Shown in pieces: positions 28,701 to 36,282 of a DNA stretch of 64,000 nt. Positions within the stretch are counted from its first letter, which is position 1; each line of letters starts with the position of its first letter. The stretch spans positions 28,064-92,063 of the forward strand of contig CAZSNT010000015.1 in assembly GCA_964607765.1 (NCBI GenBank), given 5' to 3'. The position numbers were made by a program, and so were the translations under genes. Origin of the DNA: CAZSNT01 sp964607765. GTDB taxonomy: Bacteria; Verrucomicrobiota; Lentisphaeria; Oligosphaerales; JABHEG01. The notes under the pieces were generated by a model. It was not told where the DNA came from, searched no databases, and saw only the letters and a list, made by a program, of their open reading frames with translations.

Positions 28701-29644
28701 GCGACGGTCTGCCGGTGGTGGGCACGGCGGAAGGCGATACCTATCCGGTGACGTTCCAGTGGGATTCGGCTGTTGGCGCGCGCCTGTATCGGGTGTATGT
28801 CGAAACGTATGGCGATGAAGTGGTGGTCAACCGTGTGGCTGTGACGGGCGGGAACACGTCGTACGGCCCTGTCAGCCTGCGGCCGGGCAGGTACCGCTGG
28901 CACGTGATCGCGATCAATGACATTGGGGTGAAGGAGTGGAGCCGGCCGGTTTACTTTGCGATCAAGGCGGACATCGCGGCCGTGGATCCCCTGCCGTTGC
29001 TGGACGACTTCAACGCCGCACCTGGAGCGGGCGGCGTAACGTTCACCGGGAATTGGGAAGTGCCGGGCACTGCGCTCAAACTCTTCGTGTTCAACGTGGA
29101 ACAGAAGACGGGCGTGATCAGCACGTACGCCGCTGCTGACATGGACAACCCCGCGAACTTCGCGGCGCGCGGACAGGACTTCAGTTTCACGGTTCCGGAC
29201 CCGGCGCAGAACGAGCCGGGGGTTGTGTATCAGTATTCGGCTCGCGGCGTCACCGGCACCAAGCGAGGGCCGTGGTCGGACAGGAAGCGGTACGCAGGCT
29301 ATCTGCCGGCTGGCGGGGCTGCCCAGATCAGCATTCCGGAGATTCAGTTCAACGCCGCGACCTGGGGCGCTTCGACGGAGATCAACGTCATCGGCGCAAC
29401 GAATGCGGCGCAGATGGAGTTCGAGGCGTTCGTGTTCGACCTGACGACCGGCACGAAGACCAACGACGATCCGCCCAACAACATTGCACCCGTGGCTGCC
29501 GACGCCAACGGCGACGGGACGCTGCTCAAGGCCAATCTGCCCGCGGCGTTCACAGCGGGCCAGACCATCCTGTACATCCGTGCCAGAGGCACGAATGCTG
29601 CAGGGGCAGGCGGCTGGAGCGATTACCTGATGCTGTTCAACTAG
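19733..29644 (+). CDS. Giant (3303 aa) cadherin-like/Calx-beta/FnIII surface protein
   Basis: The signal peptide ends near SVRAA (about residue 33). Next comes the same LPxGWT beta module as in the previous gene (KYSPGQALSVDLVIG...LPAGWTLGAAQ). A cadherin/VCBS-type module carries VLGND and GQDTFTYTAEDGDG. From about residue 766 to 1343 there are four or five long cadherin-like repeats (YTEGD...GATVVISANYQNGEDVL...ALRTVTYEN). About 1760-2610 holds at least six Calx-beta modules ending in TITDDD. The last ~550 residues are fibronectin III-like and end in YLMLFN. The acidic DxDDD content suggests Ca2+ binding. No LPxTG motif, autotransporter barrel or dockerin repeat is seen. It probably is an exported giant adhesin or surface-layer-like protein; I chose ATG 19733. 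Confidence 0.85.
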   Translation: MKNTRYATSIRKASAWILLTASVTATTSVRAAVEITHNVTGGKYSPGQALSVDLVIGGDTLEAPLRGLAITPTLPAGWTLGAAQGTGDDTAMTIELAPAGDSYLWSGGDAGAFPITITYAVNTTAQSTGDKDIRSSVNVTDGNYDPFATSFWATPDPLTLSELKLFNTMPDAATVNEDTEDNIIDVLGNDTDDGGTTVTQALANDPTGVLAQAKVTALNGQQADQDGNTDDINTTNGQVFLENGVVLYDPNENFFGQDTFTYTAEDGDGNSDTATVTVTVDNVNDLPQLDLWGGPLLYVEDSGQQLLNGQQGNVNVTDQEGTDFNGGQLIAYMPSYVPANNVLSVMHEGNAAGQIGVGGGTVSYGGQPIGTIAGGQDSDLVISLNAAVDTTTIRALISGLTYANASQDPSEEHRKVHVFLDDGDSAAQVSSHVFGVDIMQARNADGTFMFMLDVETDSSVRSIDVTTPGSRGAFTLTQQGLAQGGVERGYWADRHSGRAEWYVEAEQLASLDAYGDGDYTLTFNYVNGTDSGPVTVPFGPWGLPSDPTMALVNPGGGVDDTSYYSFLGSIDPSAHIVMLMAESGDDDTDELYPVSATQSDTFGDMDIGDGVWETEVLVAYAARSTVDGIPTTTRKGALVRDEVVRGNVYTISGTIAYGQGVAVPPTGTLGADIQVLDGQFTRYAGEAEVTGNTYSVRVPPGTYYVQALHDTNDNRSHDYLEPSGLYDNNPQWPGTPIVITNADAPGRNITLQPNQGDGGGGLPTRTVVVESVNDAPTVAATQANLVTTEGDNATVIDGALAVADADDSALNGATVAITANYVQGEDVLAFQTTPQIVGNWNAGNGTLTLSAATATSPTVAEVQAALRTVTYQNTNGNDPDVQTRTVTVTVTDCNSDGIGSVVPGTLTGMDTRDVEVTAVNDAPTMNATAAALDYTEGDGQVAVDAGVTLADVDDDNMTGAEVRITTNYDNGEDRLAFVDQGGITGDFNITEGKLTLTGGATNAAYQAALRTVTYENQNTGDPGLGPRTVELKVSDANSDGEGGGRVAQWSTPVTRTINIAAVNDAPDITGSGTALPYTEGDAAAAIDNTINVTDLDDTNMNGATVVVFAGYQSGADVLDYPAQIGNITGSFTAGNATLTLQGSDSRANYVTALRSITYQNTSEAPTEAARTIRFTVTDSNSAGNGGTRAALNDVFDRVVNVDAKNDAPRVLVADLDLDYTEDDGAVALDAAFTLSDVDDTQMAGATVVISANYQNGEDVLALPAPVNNITGAWNAGTLTLQGADTVANYQTAIRTVTYENTNAGNPNTSTRTVTVTVTDSNSGGIGDRAALAGNDTRDITVAARNDAPVLDGSGDLVLTAIDEDVQDGNNAGDTVAALLASDGGTPITDADGAAQDAIAVTGADSSNGAWEYDTGARGWTGFGTPAPNNAVLLDADDKIRFVPNADWNGAVNPGITFRAWDETTGTSGDTGVDTTTNGGTTAFSTATETAAITVNSINDTPVAYDAFESVLAGQQPAQVREITLRATDIDSAVAEYWVSVNGGNDWTMLQAGDPTDVDATAGGAALELVAAVPAQGNPPVDVEVKVRYTLPAGNVAPDFTDTFLFRTKDAEAAPTRTDLWSNNATVTVRTGVITTLTSQTAETAEDAGAANHQATFTVELAFAPGAGEVVTVDMVSSDTTEGAIDPTTLAFTAANWNVPAAVTVTGVNDDVDDGDIGYQIDFDVDSTDDGSAFEDFPVTPLALTNIDDDTAGVTVSEATANVTEGGATDTYTVVLDSEPTQNVAVTLNYDENQLGLGASRGALQLDFTPANWDTAQTVTITPVEDDLVEGPQQVVIQQVVASTDALYNGGDPDVGDVTVNVTDNDTATVAFQAATGATANEAAATHNVQVALAINSTPANGRLGAVVTVDVTDQGSGSATSGVDYTALPAGKRTIQFPVNSQAGTLPAGIDVQPDLLIEGDETIDLGLAVTGGPATAVAPTAHTATITDDDFATVAFVNATSNTGNEATAAHNVVVELSTTAGGTLAGPVTVDVTDQLTGSATSGTDYTAWPGNEKTVQFAAGSQNGSQQNVSIDVQQDDYVEGDETVALGLAVAGGVATSVAPTAHTTTIIDDDTATIAFQNPVSATNDEAGATHNVNVELVIDSTPAGGKLAAPVSVDITDQTTGSAASGTDYTAWNNNKKTVQFAADSQAGTQPVGIDVLQDALVEGDETVVLGLAVVGAGPVQDGAQTAHTATITDDDIATVAFNQAASATVDEQTATHDVAVDLMINSTPAGATLVQAVVVDVTDQGTGTATSGTDYTAWTNNKKTIQFAAGTGAASQNAGIDVIDDPSREGDETVDLDLTIVSGIAAAVNPSAHTATIKDDDVPGVTISKANGAVTEGGAGDSYTVVLNTQPTANVTVTVHYDDSQINTAKATRAPNTTDLTFTPTLWGQAQTVNVAAVDDTIVEGTHNAAITHSSASADADYAQGAIAINNIDIGITDNDTATVEFNTATTQANEGDPQFGIGVALRTSPTGATLGAAVTADVRDLGTGTVTDDYQQVGTSTYTFNAGAQDGDVVTQNFGINDDRPYEDPETINFVLENVTGQATLGTVTNHTVTIVDNDPDAQSARGFTKAGEATQDGKHIELLVTDETNTGASLTYWAGKGPFNPQQPLVAPNPLDDNDLTALNGATTWQGGTLEVLQVQQVSGPTRAQFVMKAIVKYTPPPAVGGKLFRGLDKFYYVVKDENDTGVSIAMLVQITVGTPPWYPYIAWDDATVGFYQVRIVDKATGAQAFATNISGRTVVDPYAYISRGSTGLEEGDYEVYYRELDAGTGAWGAWVQLDDITVEYPDATQPTQLAEMAETDGTRAATGNWNFEFLPEWAAGYVMEIYYQEATGAWALVRTFEVVFQPDADGVVLLNQLVEKYGVYLGREGWYKWRVLGFNPEGDGPWSAERQFQVAAVPDPTEEPPRVDAATMRPGAVNDGRDHDGNAGTPNVGVDTPLVGDGLPVVGTAEGDTYPVTFQWDSAVGARLYRVYVETYGDEVVVNRVAVTGGNTSYGPVSLRPGRYRWHVIAINDIGVKEWSRPVYFAIKADIAAVDPLPLLDDFNAAPGAGGVTFTGNWEVPGTALKLFVFNVEQKTGVISTYAAADMDNPANFAARGQDFSFTVPDPAQNEPGVVYQYSARGVTGTKRGPWSDRKRYAGYLPAGGAAQISIPEIQFNAATWGASTEINVIGATNAAQMEFEAFVFDLTTGTKTNDDPPNNIAPVAADANGDGTLLKANLPAAFTAGQTILYIRARGTNAAGAGGWSDYLMLFN

Positions 29645-29651
29645 ACGGCAT

Positions 29652-29683
29652 GTGCCGGAAGCGCGCAGGCGTGCGTCCGGCAC
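29652..29683 (+). promoter_or_regulatory. Intercistronic hairpin after giant protein gene
   Basis: A perfect 8-bp inverted repeat, GTGCCGGA (29652-29659) with TCCGGCAC (29676-29683), lies 8 bp after the stop codon of the giant gene. No T-run follows, so it may act as an mRNA processing or stability element between this gene and the downstream barrel gene. Confidence 0.4.
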
Positions 29684-29780
29684 CAGCCACGTGGAAGTTC
29701 CGCGGGATCCGTGTGAGGAAACAGGAAGAAAAAGCCGCAGCTTGCTGGAAGCTCGGCCAAGAGGAGGCTTTGGGAGCAAC

Positions 29781-30737
29781 ATGAGAAGAGTTATTGTCGG
29801 TCTCGCTCTGCTGGGAGCTGGTGCAGCGGTCAACGCGCAGCAGGAAGGGAGCAACTGGGCGGTCTCGGTGGGAGCGACCTACCGCAGTTTCAGCGATGTG
29901 TCGCTCAACGCGCGGCAGTTCAGCAACCCGGCAGCCAGTGCAGACGACTACGTCAACGGCGGGCAGAACTCGGTTGCGGGCCTGTTCGGCGTTCTTGACA
30001 ATCGCAACGCCAACGATCCGGCGCCTGCACTGCGCGGCCAGAACGACGATGTCGGCGGCATCTCTCTGGACACCATCGCAGTGGGCGAACACGACGAGAG
30101 TCTGGATGACAGTGTAGGGGCGGCTGTGGGCGCGAACCTCGCTCTGACGCAATGCGACAATTTCGTCGTCGGTCTGCAACTGGGGTTCTCCGCTGCCGGC
30201 TCCCACACGCGCGACCGGATGCCGGGCGTCGTGACGTCGGACCTGTGGGCCACGGTGGCGGGGACGGCCACGAACGGCGGCGGTCGTGTTGCAGTGCCGC
30301 ATCCTGGCGCTGTGTTGCCGCCGGGCGGTGTGGGCACCGGCTTTGCCACGACCAACGGCTACCTTGATATGGATCTGGACTTGGACGTGTACGTACTTGA
30401 TGCCGGCTTGACCGGTGCGCTCCAGTTGGGCTCGGCCAGGTTCGGCGTGGGGATGGGACCCACATTGACGTTGGCTGATCTTGATCTTGACCTGACGGAG
30501 GTCGTGGATTGGAACGCGGACGGGGCGCGTCTGTATTCGCGGCGCCTTGCGGACACAACGCAGCAGGCGCTTCTCGGCGTCTACTTCAGTGCCGGGGTGT
30601 CGTGCGATGTGACAGAACGGCTGGGCGTGGGCGTGGAATACCGGCACGACCACGTGTTCAGCGAGTTGGAGTCAACCTACGCGGACATCGATCTGAACGG
30701 CGGAACGACACAACTGAAGGTGACGTACCGATTCTAG
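29781..30737 (+). CDS. Outer-membrane beta-barrel protein
   Basis: 318 residues. The signal peptide MRRVIVGLALLGAGAAVNAQ is followed by strands of alternating hydrophobicity. The C-terminus TQLKVTYRF ends in the aromatic residue typical of BAM-recognised barrels. Glycine- and aromatic-rich strand pairs recur (GVGVEYRHDHVF; FGVGMGPTLTL). The start ATG 29781 has GGGAG 6-10 bp upstream and an additional GAGGAGG further out. It sits 136 bp after the giant surface protein on the same strand and before a strong terminator, so it may form the end of that transcription unit. It could act as a porin or partner for surface attachment; which is unknown. Confidence 0.75.
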   Translation: MRRVIVGLALLGAGAAVNAQQEGSNWAVSVGATYRSFSDVSLNARQFSNPAASADDYVNGGQNSVAGLFGVLDNRNANDPAPALRGQNDDVGGISLDTIAVGEHDESLDDSVGAAVGANLALTQCDNFVVGLQLGFSAAGSHTRDRMPGVVTSDLWATVAGTATNGGGRVAVPHPGAVLPPGGVGTGFATTNGYLDMDLDLDVYVLDAGLTGALQLGSARFGVGMGPTLTLADLDLDLTEVVDWNADGARLYSRRLADTTQQALLGVYFSAGVSCDVTERLGVGVEYRHDHVFSELESTYADIDLNGGTTQLKVTYRF

Positions 30738-30770
30738 AGTCGTCGTGACGTGTTCCGATGGTCTACTCAA

Positions 30771-30802
30771 GGCGTCCCCTCAGGTGGGGGGACGTCTTTT
30801 TT
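30771..30802 (+). terminator. Rho-independent terminator after barrel gene
   Basis: A 9-bp stem (GGCGTCCCC 30771-30779 with GGGGACGTC 30788-30796, one G-U pair) is followed by six T residues, 34 bp after the barrel gene stop. Confidence 0.92.
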
Positions 30803-30873
30803 GAGGCGTTGCCTCGCTCGACAGGATGGTGTGGAGCCACACCGGAACGGCGCGTGAGAAGCGGAGTGTCTCG

Positions 30874-33800
30874 ATGTCAAGAAGCGCCACGGCAAGAGCC
30901 CTGGTCTGTGCCTTCGTTTTATGTGGCCTGTGCAGTTTGGGGCAGCTGTCGGTCGTGTCCACGGATTGGGCTGGGCAGCCGGGGCAGGGGCACAGCGGCT
31001 ACCAGGAGTCGCGGAACTGGGGCAGGGCCCTCGTCGCGGACGATGGGACCGTCGTATTCCTGTCCGAGGCGGGTGATCTGAGCGATAACCTGTCCGTCCC
31101 CGATTCAGATACTGACTGGGATGTGTTCAGTAGAACCGTTGGTGGGCAGGTTGAGCCTGTCAGCGTAGCGTTCTTCGACTTCGGTCAGGCAATGGGGCTG
31201 GCCGCGGCAGGAGGCCGGTGCATTGAGGTGCGCGAGGACGACACTCCACCCACAAGAGAGCTGTTGCTGTGGCGCAGTCTGAGCGGCGCGGAGGACCCCA
31301 CGCAGCTGGCATCGGCAAGCACCGCGTTCCGGCAGTTGCGTCTGGCCGACGGCGGCGCGTTTGTTGTTTTCCTGGCGGATGACAATGCAGGGGCGCCGGG
31401 CGATACAGAGGGACGGCTGGATGTGTTTCTCTACGCTCTTCCCGCGTCGTCCGGAGCCACCCCCGTGCGCATCAGTTCCCGCGCACATGCGGCCGGCGAC
31501 AGGCATCTGTTGCGGGACTGTGAGCATCCAGACGTTTCAGACACGGGTGAGCGGGTGGCGTTTTCGTCGTCTGACAGTGGGGTGGTCGCGTCGGACACGA
31601 ACGACAGTGCGGATGTTTTCCTGTGGCAGGGCGGCGCCTTGACACGGGTCAATCAGCGGCACGCGGACCAGAATGACGGGCTTGGCACGCAGACCAGCCA
31701 CCCGTGCGAGCAGCCGGTCATCTCCGGTGACGGCACGATGGTGTTTTACGTCAGCGAGGATGCGCATATCGTCTCGGGTGATTCGAACGCTGTGACGGAT
31801 GTGTTCGGCTGCAACTTGGCGGCTGGAACGGCAGAGCGCGTGAGTGTGACCGCGGATGGCGAACAGACGGCCGGCCCCAGCGACTCCCCTGACTGCAGCA
31901 GCGATGCACGGTTCGTAACTTACCGGTCAACAGCGTCCAATCTGCCGGGCGCTCGGAATGGAATCTGGCAGGTGTATGTGCTGGATCGGACCTCTGGTTA
32001 CGTGGAGTGTGTGTCCGTCGCTGCGGATGGGCAGGGAGCGGAGTCCGACTGCTACGCTCCGGCCATCTCGCCGAACGGGCGCTACATCACATTCTGCTCA
32101 TCGGCGGACAACTTGGTCGGCAGCACGACGTCGAACTTGCAGGTCTTCCGCTACGATCGTGGGGCGCATCACGCGAATGTCCCGCCGGTGGTCGCGGATG
32201 TAGCTGTGAGCTGTCCGACTAATGATGTGGGTGAGACGAACGAGTGTCAGATCGCGCTGGCCGGAACGGACAGCGACGGTCCTGCGGCGCTTTCATACCG
32301 CATCGAGGCGCTTCCCGACGGCTCGGAAGGTGTCATCACCGACAGTTCTCACAGCGCAATTGCTGCGGGTGAGTCGGTTGTCCCGGCTCGCCTACCCCTC
32401 ATTTTCCGACCGGCGGAAGGCTATGCTGGGGCGGTTGTCCTGGCCTACAACGCCTACGATGGCGCGCAGTGGTCTCGGTCTGCTCGGCTCAGCATCGCCG
32501 TAACGGATCGCCTGGCGCTGGTCAGCGCAGACGCGAACGGGGACCCGGGCAACGGTCACTCCCCACCTGCCATCAGCGTTGGGCAGGTCACGCTTCCCAC
32601 GTTCGGGAGCGAGTTGGGGATGTCAGGTGACGCGCGATGGGTTGTGTTTGCGACAGAAGCCCAGAGTCTATCCGGGGTAGGGCAGGGGGGCGTTGTGCTG
32701 CGCGATCGGCAGACGTCGAACACCTACACGCTGGCCACGTTCTTTGCCGCAGGTGAGGGTGGCCTCAGTTTTCCCGTGATGGGATTGAACGGAACTGCTG
32801 TCGCATACGTGCTCGAGAACTACCGATTGCGCTGGCACCGCGTTGATCCGGCGTCGCCTCCCGGCCTGACGGCGGACAGGGAACGGGTTATAGCGAACGA
32901 ATTGGACCTGCGCAACCTGTCGCTCAGCGGGGATGGCACGCGCGTGGTTTTCCAATCCGTGGAGAACCCCATTCAGGGCACTGACGGCGACGGTGAGGCA
33001 GACGTCTATCTCTGGGAGCCGGAGAGTGACACGCTCGCTCTCGTGAGTCAAGGACACCAGGGCGCTCCCACAGACCACGGCTGTGTTGTTCCCGCGATCA
33101 GCGCGGACGGCCGCTGCGTTGTTTTCGGCACAAGAGGCAGCTTGAAGGAGGGCGTTGCCGCGAGCACGAACCACTCCATCTGGATCAAGTATCTTGACAC
33201 GGGAACGTGCGCGAAAGTTGTGGAAACAAGCGGCACGGTTTCTGACATGTCACTGTCGCGATTCGGCCGTTACGTGTGCTGCGCAGTCGGGACCACGACC
33301 ACGGTGTACGACGTAACCAAGCCTGAGGGACAGCGTGAGCTGCTGACGATCGCGGGGACGCGGTCGCCGCGGTTGTCCGCGGACGGCCGCTTCGTCTCGT
33401 TCGGCAGTAACAGGACTGACCTCAGTCCGCTGTCTGACGGCGTGTCGAACCCCGCCAGCGACACGCTCCGCCAACTCTATCGGTACGACCGCAGCAGCGG
33501 GGTCTACTCGCCGTTGTCGCACGACGGCAGTTCCTACGGCGACAACAACTCGCACAACGGTCCGCTATCCCTGGACGGTCGCTATGCGGCGTTCTCCACC
33601 GATGCCGTGGGTTTCCCGGGCGACGGCAGCGCGTTTCGTGACATTTTCGTGGCAGACCTCGGAGAGGCGTTCAACGCAGCGCCCGTCTGCCAGGGAAGCA
33701 ATGTGGTGATGGACACCGAGACGTCCCTGAACGTGCAGCTGACCGGCAGTGATGCAGACGGCAGCGATCTGGCGTTCGAGATCGTCACCGCCCCTGGGCA

Positions 33801-34440
33801 CGGCAGCCTGAGCTCGATCTCTTACCCGGGAGTTGGGGGCGGGCACGCATCGGTTGTCTACACGCTGACGGAGTCATGGGCGGGCACTGACACGTTTACA
33901 TTTCGTGCTCTTGACGCCGCGGCCGAGTCGACGCCGGTCACGGTGACTGTGGAGATTCGGGAGGTGGAAGCCGTCCTGGCACTGGCCGAGGGTTGGAACG
34001 CTTTCAGTCTGCCCATGGTGCCGGAGCAGAATGGGGATCCTGCCGTGATTCTCTCGGACGGCGGTCGCGGCGTGGTCTACGAAGGGGCAATTTGGACGTG
34101 GCTCAATGGGCGTTGGCGTGCTGTCGATCAGTTGACGGCGGGGCAGGGCTACCTGTTGCGCTGTCCGGCGGGGGTGGGGCCGGTGACTGTCAGGGGGTTG
34201 CCCGTGGTAGAATCGGTGCGTGCCCTGGCGCCGGGCTGGAGCTTCATCGGGCCGGTGGGGTACACGGGGACTGTGACCGTACAGGCCGATGTGCAGGGCA
34301 ACGCTTTGGACAGCAGCAGGCTGGTTCAGCGCAGCGGCGGTGTCTACCAGCAGGTCAACGGTGGTGTGTTGTCCAAGGCCGGCGCTTACTGGCTGTATGC
34401 CGGGGAGGGGCAGTCTTTCGATCTGGGCCTGCGGCCGTAA
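30874..34440 (+). CDS. Secreted PD40 beta-propeller protein
   Basis: 1188 residues with a signal peptide (ARALVCAFVLCGLCSLGQ). Two large sets of WD40-like/PD40 (TolB-type) blades follow, recognisable from repeated phrases such as ISGDGTMVFYVSEDAH, ISPNGRYITFCSSADNL, LSADGRFVSFGSNRTDL and LSLDGRYAAFSTDAVGF. They are interrupted near residue 440-560 and followed near 950-1030 by cadherin-like modules (AGTDTFTFRALDAAAESTPVTV). The C-terminal ~150 residues (LAEGWNAFSLPMVP ... LAPGWSFIGPVGYTG) form a duplicated GWN-type domain. I chose ATG 30874 for the signal peptide; a start 16 codons earlier exists. Likely a secreted or cell-surface binding protein; ligand unknown. Confidence 0.8.
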   Translation: MSRSATARALVCAFVLCGLCSLGQLSVVSTDWAGQPGQGHSGYQESRNWGRALVADDGTVVFLSEAGDLSDNLSVPDSDTDWDVFSRTVGGQVEPVSVAFFDFGQAMGLAAAGGRCIEVREDDTPPTRELLLWRSLSGAEDPTQLASASTAFRQLRLADGGAFVVFLADDNAGAPGDTEGRLDVFLYALPASSGATPVRISSRAHAAGDRHLLRDCEHPDVSDTGERVAFSSSDSGVVASDTNDSADVFLWQGGALTRVNQRHADQNDGLGTQTSHPCEQPVISGDGTMVFYVSEDAHIVSGDSNAVTDVFGCNLAAGTAERVSVTADGEQTAGPSDSPDCSSDARFVTYRSTASNLPGARNGIWQVYVLDRTSGYVECVSVAADGQGAESDCYAPAISPNGRYITFCSSADNLVGSTTSNLQVFRYDRGAHHANVPPVVADVAVSCPTNDVGETNECQIALAGTDSDGPAALSYRIEALPDGSEGVITDSSHSAIAAGESVVPARLPLIFRPAEGYAGAVVLAYNAYDGAQWSRSARLSIAVTDRLALVSADANGDPGNGHSPPAISVGQVTLPTFGSELGMSGDARWVVFATEAQSLSGVGQGGVVLRDRQTSNTYTLATFFAAGEGGLSFPVMGLNGTAVAYVLENYRLRWHRVDPASPPGLTADRERVIANELDLRNLSLSGDGTRVVFQSVENPIQGTDGDGEADVYLWEPESDTLALVSQGHQGAPTDHGCVVPAISADGRCVVFGTRGSLKEGVAASTNHSIWIKYLDTGTCAKVVETSGTVSDMSLSRFGRYVCCAVGTTTTVYDVTKPEGQRELLTIAGTRSPRLSADGRFVSFGSNRTDLSPLSDGVSNPASDTLRQLYRYDRSSGVYSPLSHDGSSYGDNNSHNGPLSLDGRYAAFSTDAVGFPGDGSAFRDIFVADLGEAFNAAPVCQGSNVVMDTETSLNVQLTGSDADGSDLAFEIVTAPGHGSLSSISYPGVGGGHASVVYTLTESWAGTDTFTFRALDAAAESTPVTVTVEIREVEAVLALAEGWNAFSLPMVPEQNGDPAVILSDGGRGVVYEGAIWTWLNGRWRAVDQLTAGQGYLLRCPAGVGPVTVRGLPVVESVRALAPGWSFIGPVGYTGTVTVQADVQGNALDSSRLVQRSGGVYQQVNGGVLSKAGAYWLYAGEGQSFDLGLRP

Positions 34441-34479
34441 GTCTGGCCGTGTCGGTACCGTGGGGCTGTCTCAGAGAGA

Positions 34480-36282
34480 CTACTCGTCGTCATCGTCGTC
34501 GTCGTCCAGCACATCGTCGCCGATGTCGTAGCTTATCTGGAAATTGCTGGTGATACGGGTAATCTCGTCGATGGACGTGAGGCTCTGGGCCACCTTCTCC
34601 CATCCGTCTTCCCGCAGTCCGCGCATGCCGCGCTCCCGGGCCGCCTTGCGCAGCTCGGTGGTGGTGGCATGTGCGGAGACCATGTCTTGGATCTCCTCGT
34701 CGAGCAGGAAGAACTCGTAGATGGCCACGCGTCCGCGGTAGCCGTTGTGATTGCATTCGCCACAGCCGACAGGTCCCCATGCCCTGACGTCTTCCGGCTC
34801 AATATCGAGGGAGTGCGCCATTTCAGAGCGCAGTCGGGCGCTGATCAGATCCTGTTCCTCCTTGCAGTGCTTGCAGAGCCGCCGGACGAGCCTCTGGGCC
34901 AAAGCGGCAACGAGCGAAGAGGCCACGAGGTAGGGCTCGATCCCCATGTCGATCAGGCGGTTGACCGAGCCGACCGAGTCGTTCGTATGCAGTGTGCTGA
35001 ACACCAAGTGCCCGGTCAATGCGGACCGGATTGCGATCTCCGCAGTTTCGCCGTCGCGGATCTCACCGACCAGAATAATGTCCGGATCGTGGCGCAGGAT
35101 CGAGCGCAGTCCGCTGGCGAAGGTCAGGCCGATATCGGCCTTCATCTGCATCTGAGTCGTGCCTTGCAGTTCGTACTCGACAGGATCCTCAACCGTGATA
35201 ATCTTGCGTTCCGGACTGTTCGTCCTCACGGCGGCGAGTGCGGCGTAGAGAGTGGTTGTCTTACCACTTCCGGTCGGGCCGGTTACCAGTACGATTCCAT
35301 GCGGGAGCCGAATGAGTTCGGTCAGGATTGCCAGGTTCTTTCTGTTCAGCCCGAGTTCGGACATCTCCAGGAAGATGGCGCTGCGGTTCAGGATACGCAG
35401 GCAGATGGTCTCTCCGAAGCGTGTGGGCATGATGGACACACGCAGATCGAACCCGTCTTCACCGACGCTGACTCGGATTCTGCCATCGTGCGGCAGCCGT
35501 CGCTCGGCGATGTTCAGATTGGCCATGATCTTGAGGCGTGAGACGATGGACTCATGCAGCTCGAGCATGCCGGGCGGCGTGGGGATTTCGCGCAGCATGC
35601 CGTCGATACGGTAACGCACACGCGTGCGTTCTTTGAACGGTTCGATGTGGATGTCCGTCGTTCCCAGTTCGACCGCTTCGAGGAGGATCTGGTTGACGAG
35701 GCGGATGATCGAGGCGGACTCTTCATCTTCTTCTTCGAGCGCGGTATCGGCCTGTTCATAGACAACGGAGGCGACGCGTCTCTGCACACCCCGGTCCTGA
35801 CGGATCTGAATGACGGTCTCTGCGCCCAGTCCGTAGATGTTCTTCAAGGTCATGTTGACCTCGCCCGGCGTGGCCAGGACAGGCTCGAGTCGGAGCCCCA
35901 GCAGCAGGCGTAGATTCTCACGATCACGCATCGAGGGCGGGCTGGAGAAGGCTGCGGTCAGCGTGCCGCGCTCAAGGGACAGCGGCACGAACTTGTAGTG
36001 CAGAGCGACTTTGGCCGGGACACGCTTGGTAGCGTCCTCGGAGATCTCCTGACCATGGAGGACAAGGAAAGGGATACCGTTGACCTGACTGAGGACGCGG
36101 AAGATGGCTTCCTGGGACGCGAATCCCAGGTCCATGAGGGCCTGGTGGCTGGGCACGTTTGCCCGGCGCATTCTGCGGCGTGCTTGCTCGGCCTGGTCTT
36201 CGGTGATGTCGCCCTGGGTTACAAGAATTGTCAGGAGGTCTGACTCGTCGAACGATATGAGGGTCTTGTCTTGTTGGCTCAT
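34480..36282 (-). CDS. GspE/PilB-type secretion ATPase
   Basis: A 600-residue cytoplasmic hexameric ATPase that powers type II secretion or pilus assembly. It has an N-terminal MshEN/T2SSE-N domain (~1-150), then the ATPase core with Walker A GPTGSGKT (335-342), an Asp box around TTDIHIEP, Walker B DIILVGEIRD (401-410) and a His box (FSTLHTNDS). The zinc-binding tetracysteine motif is C470/C473 and C507/C510. The C-terminus ends in an unusual acidic tail, DDVLDDDDDDDE. The start ATG overlaps the upstream gene's stop (ATGA). It is the last gene of the secretion cluster. Confidence 0.95.
   Translation of the reverse strand: MSQQDKTLISFDESDLLTILVTQGDITEDQAEQARRRMRRANVPSHQALMDLGFASQEAIFRVLSQVNGIPFLVLHGQEISEDATKRVPAKVALHYKFVPLSLERGTLTAAFSSPPSMRDRENLRLLLGLRLEPVLATPGEVNMTLKNIYGLGAETVIQIRQDRGVQRRVASVVYEQADTALEEEDEESASIIRLVNQILLEAVELGTTDIHIEPFKERTRVRYRIDGMLREIPTPPGMLELHESIVSRLKIMANLNIAERRLPHDGRIRVSVGEDGFDLRVSIMPTRFGETICLRILNRSAIFLEMSELGLNRKNLAILTELIRLPHGIVLVTGPTGSGKTTTLYAALAAVRTNSPERKIITVEDPVEYELQGTTQMQMKADIGLTFASGLRSILRHDPDIILVGEIRDGETAEIAIRSALTGHLVFSTLHTNDSVGSVNRLIDMGIEPYLVASSLVAALAQRLVRRLCKHCKEEQDLISARLRSEMAHSLDIEPEDVRAWGPVGCGECNHNGYRGRVAIYEFFLLDEEIQDMVSAHATTTELRKAARERGMRGLREDGWEKVAQSLTSIDEITRITSNFQISYDIGDDVLDDDDDDDE

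Noticed and set aside
21602..29854. A 2750-codon open frame on the minus strand opposite the giant surface protein
   Set aside because: It mirrors the GC-rich repetitive codons of the plus-strand gene. It has no signal peptide or recognisable domains, and its translation is rich in Arg/Val/His as expected of an antisense shadow.
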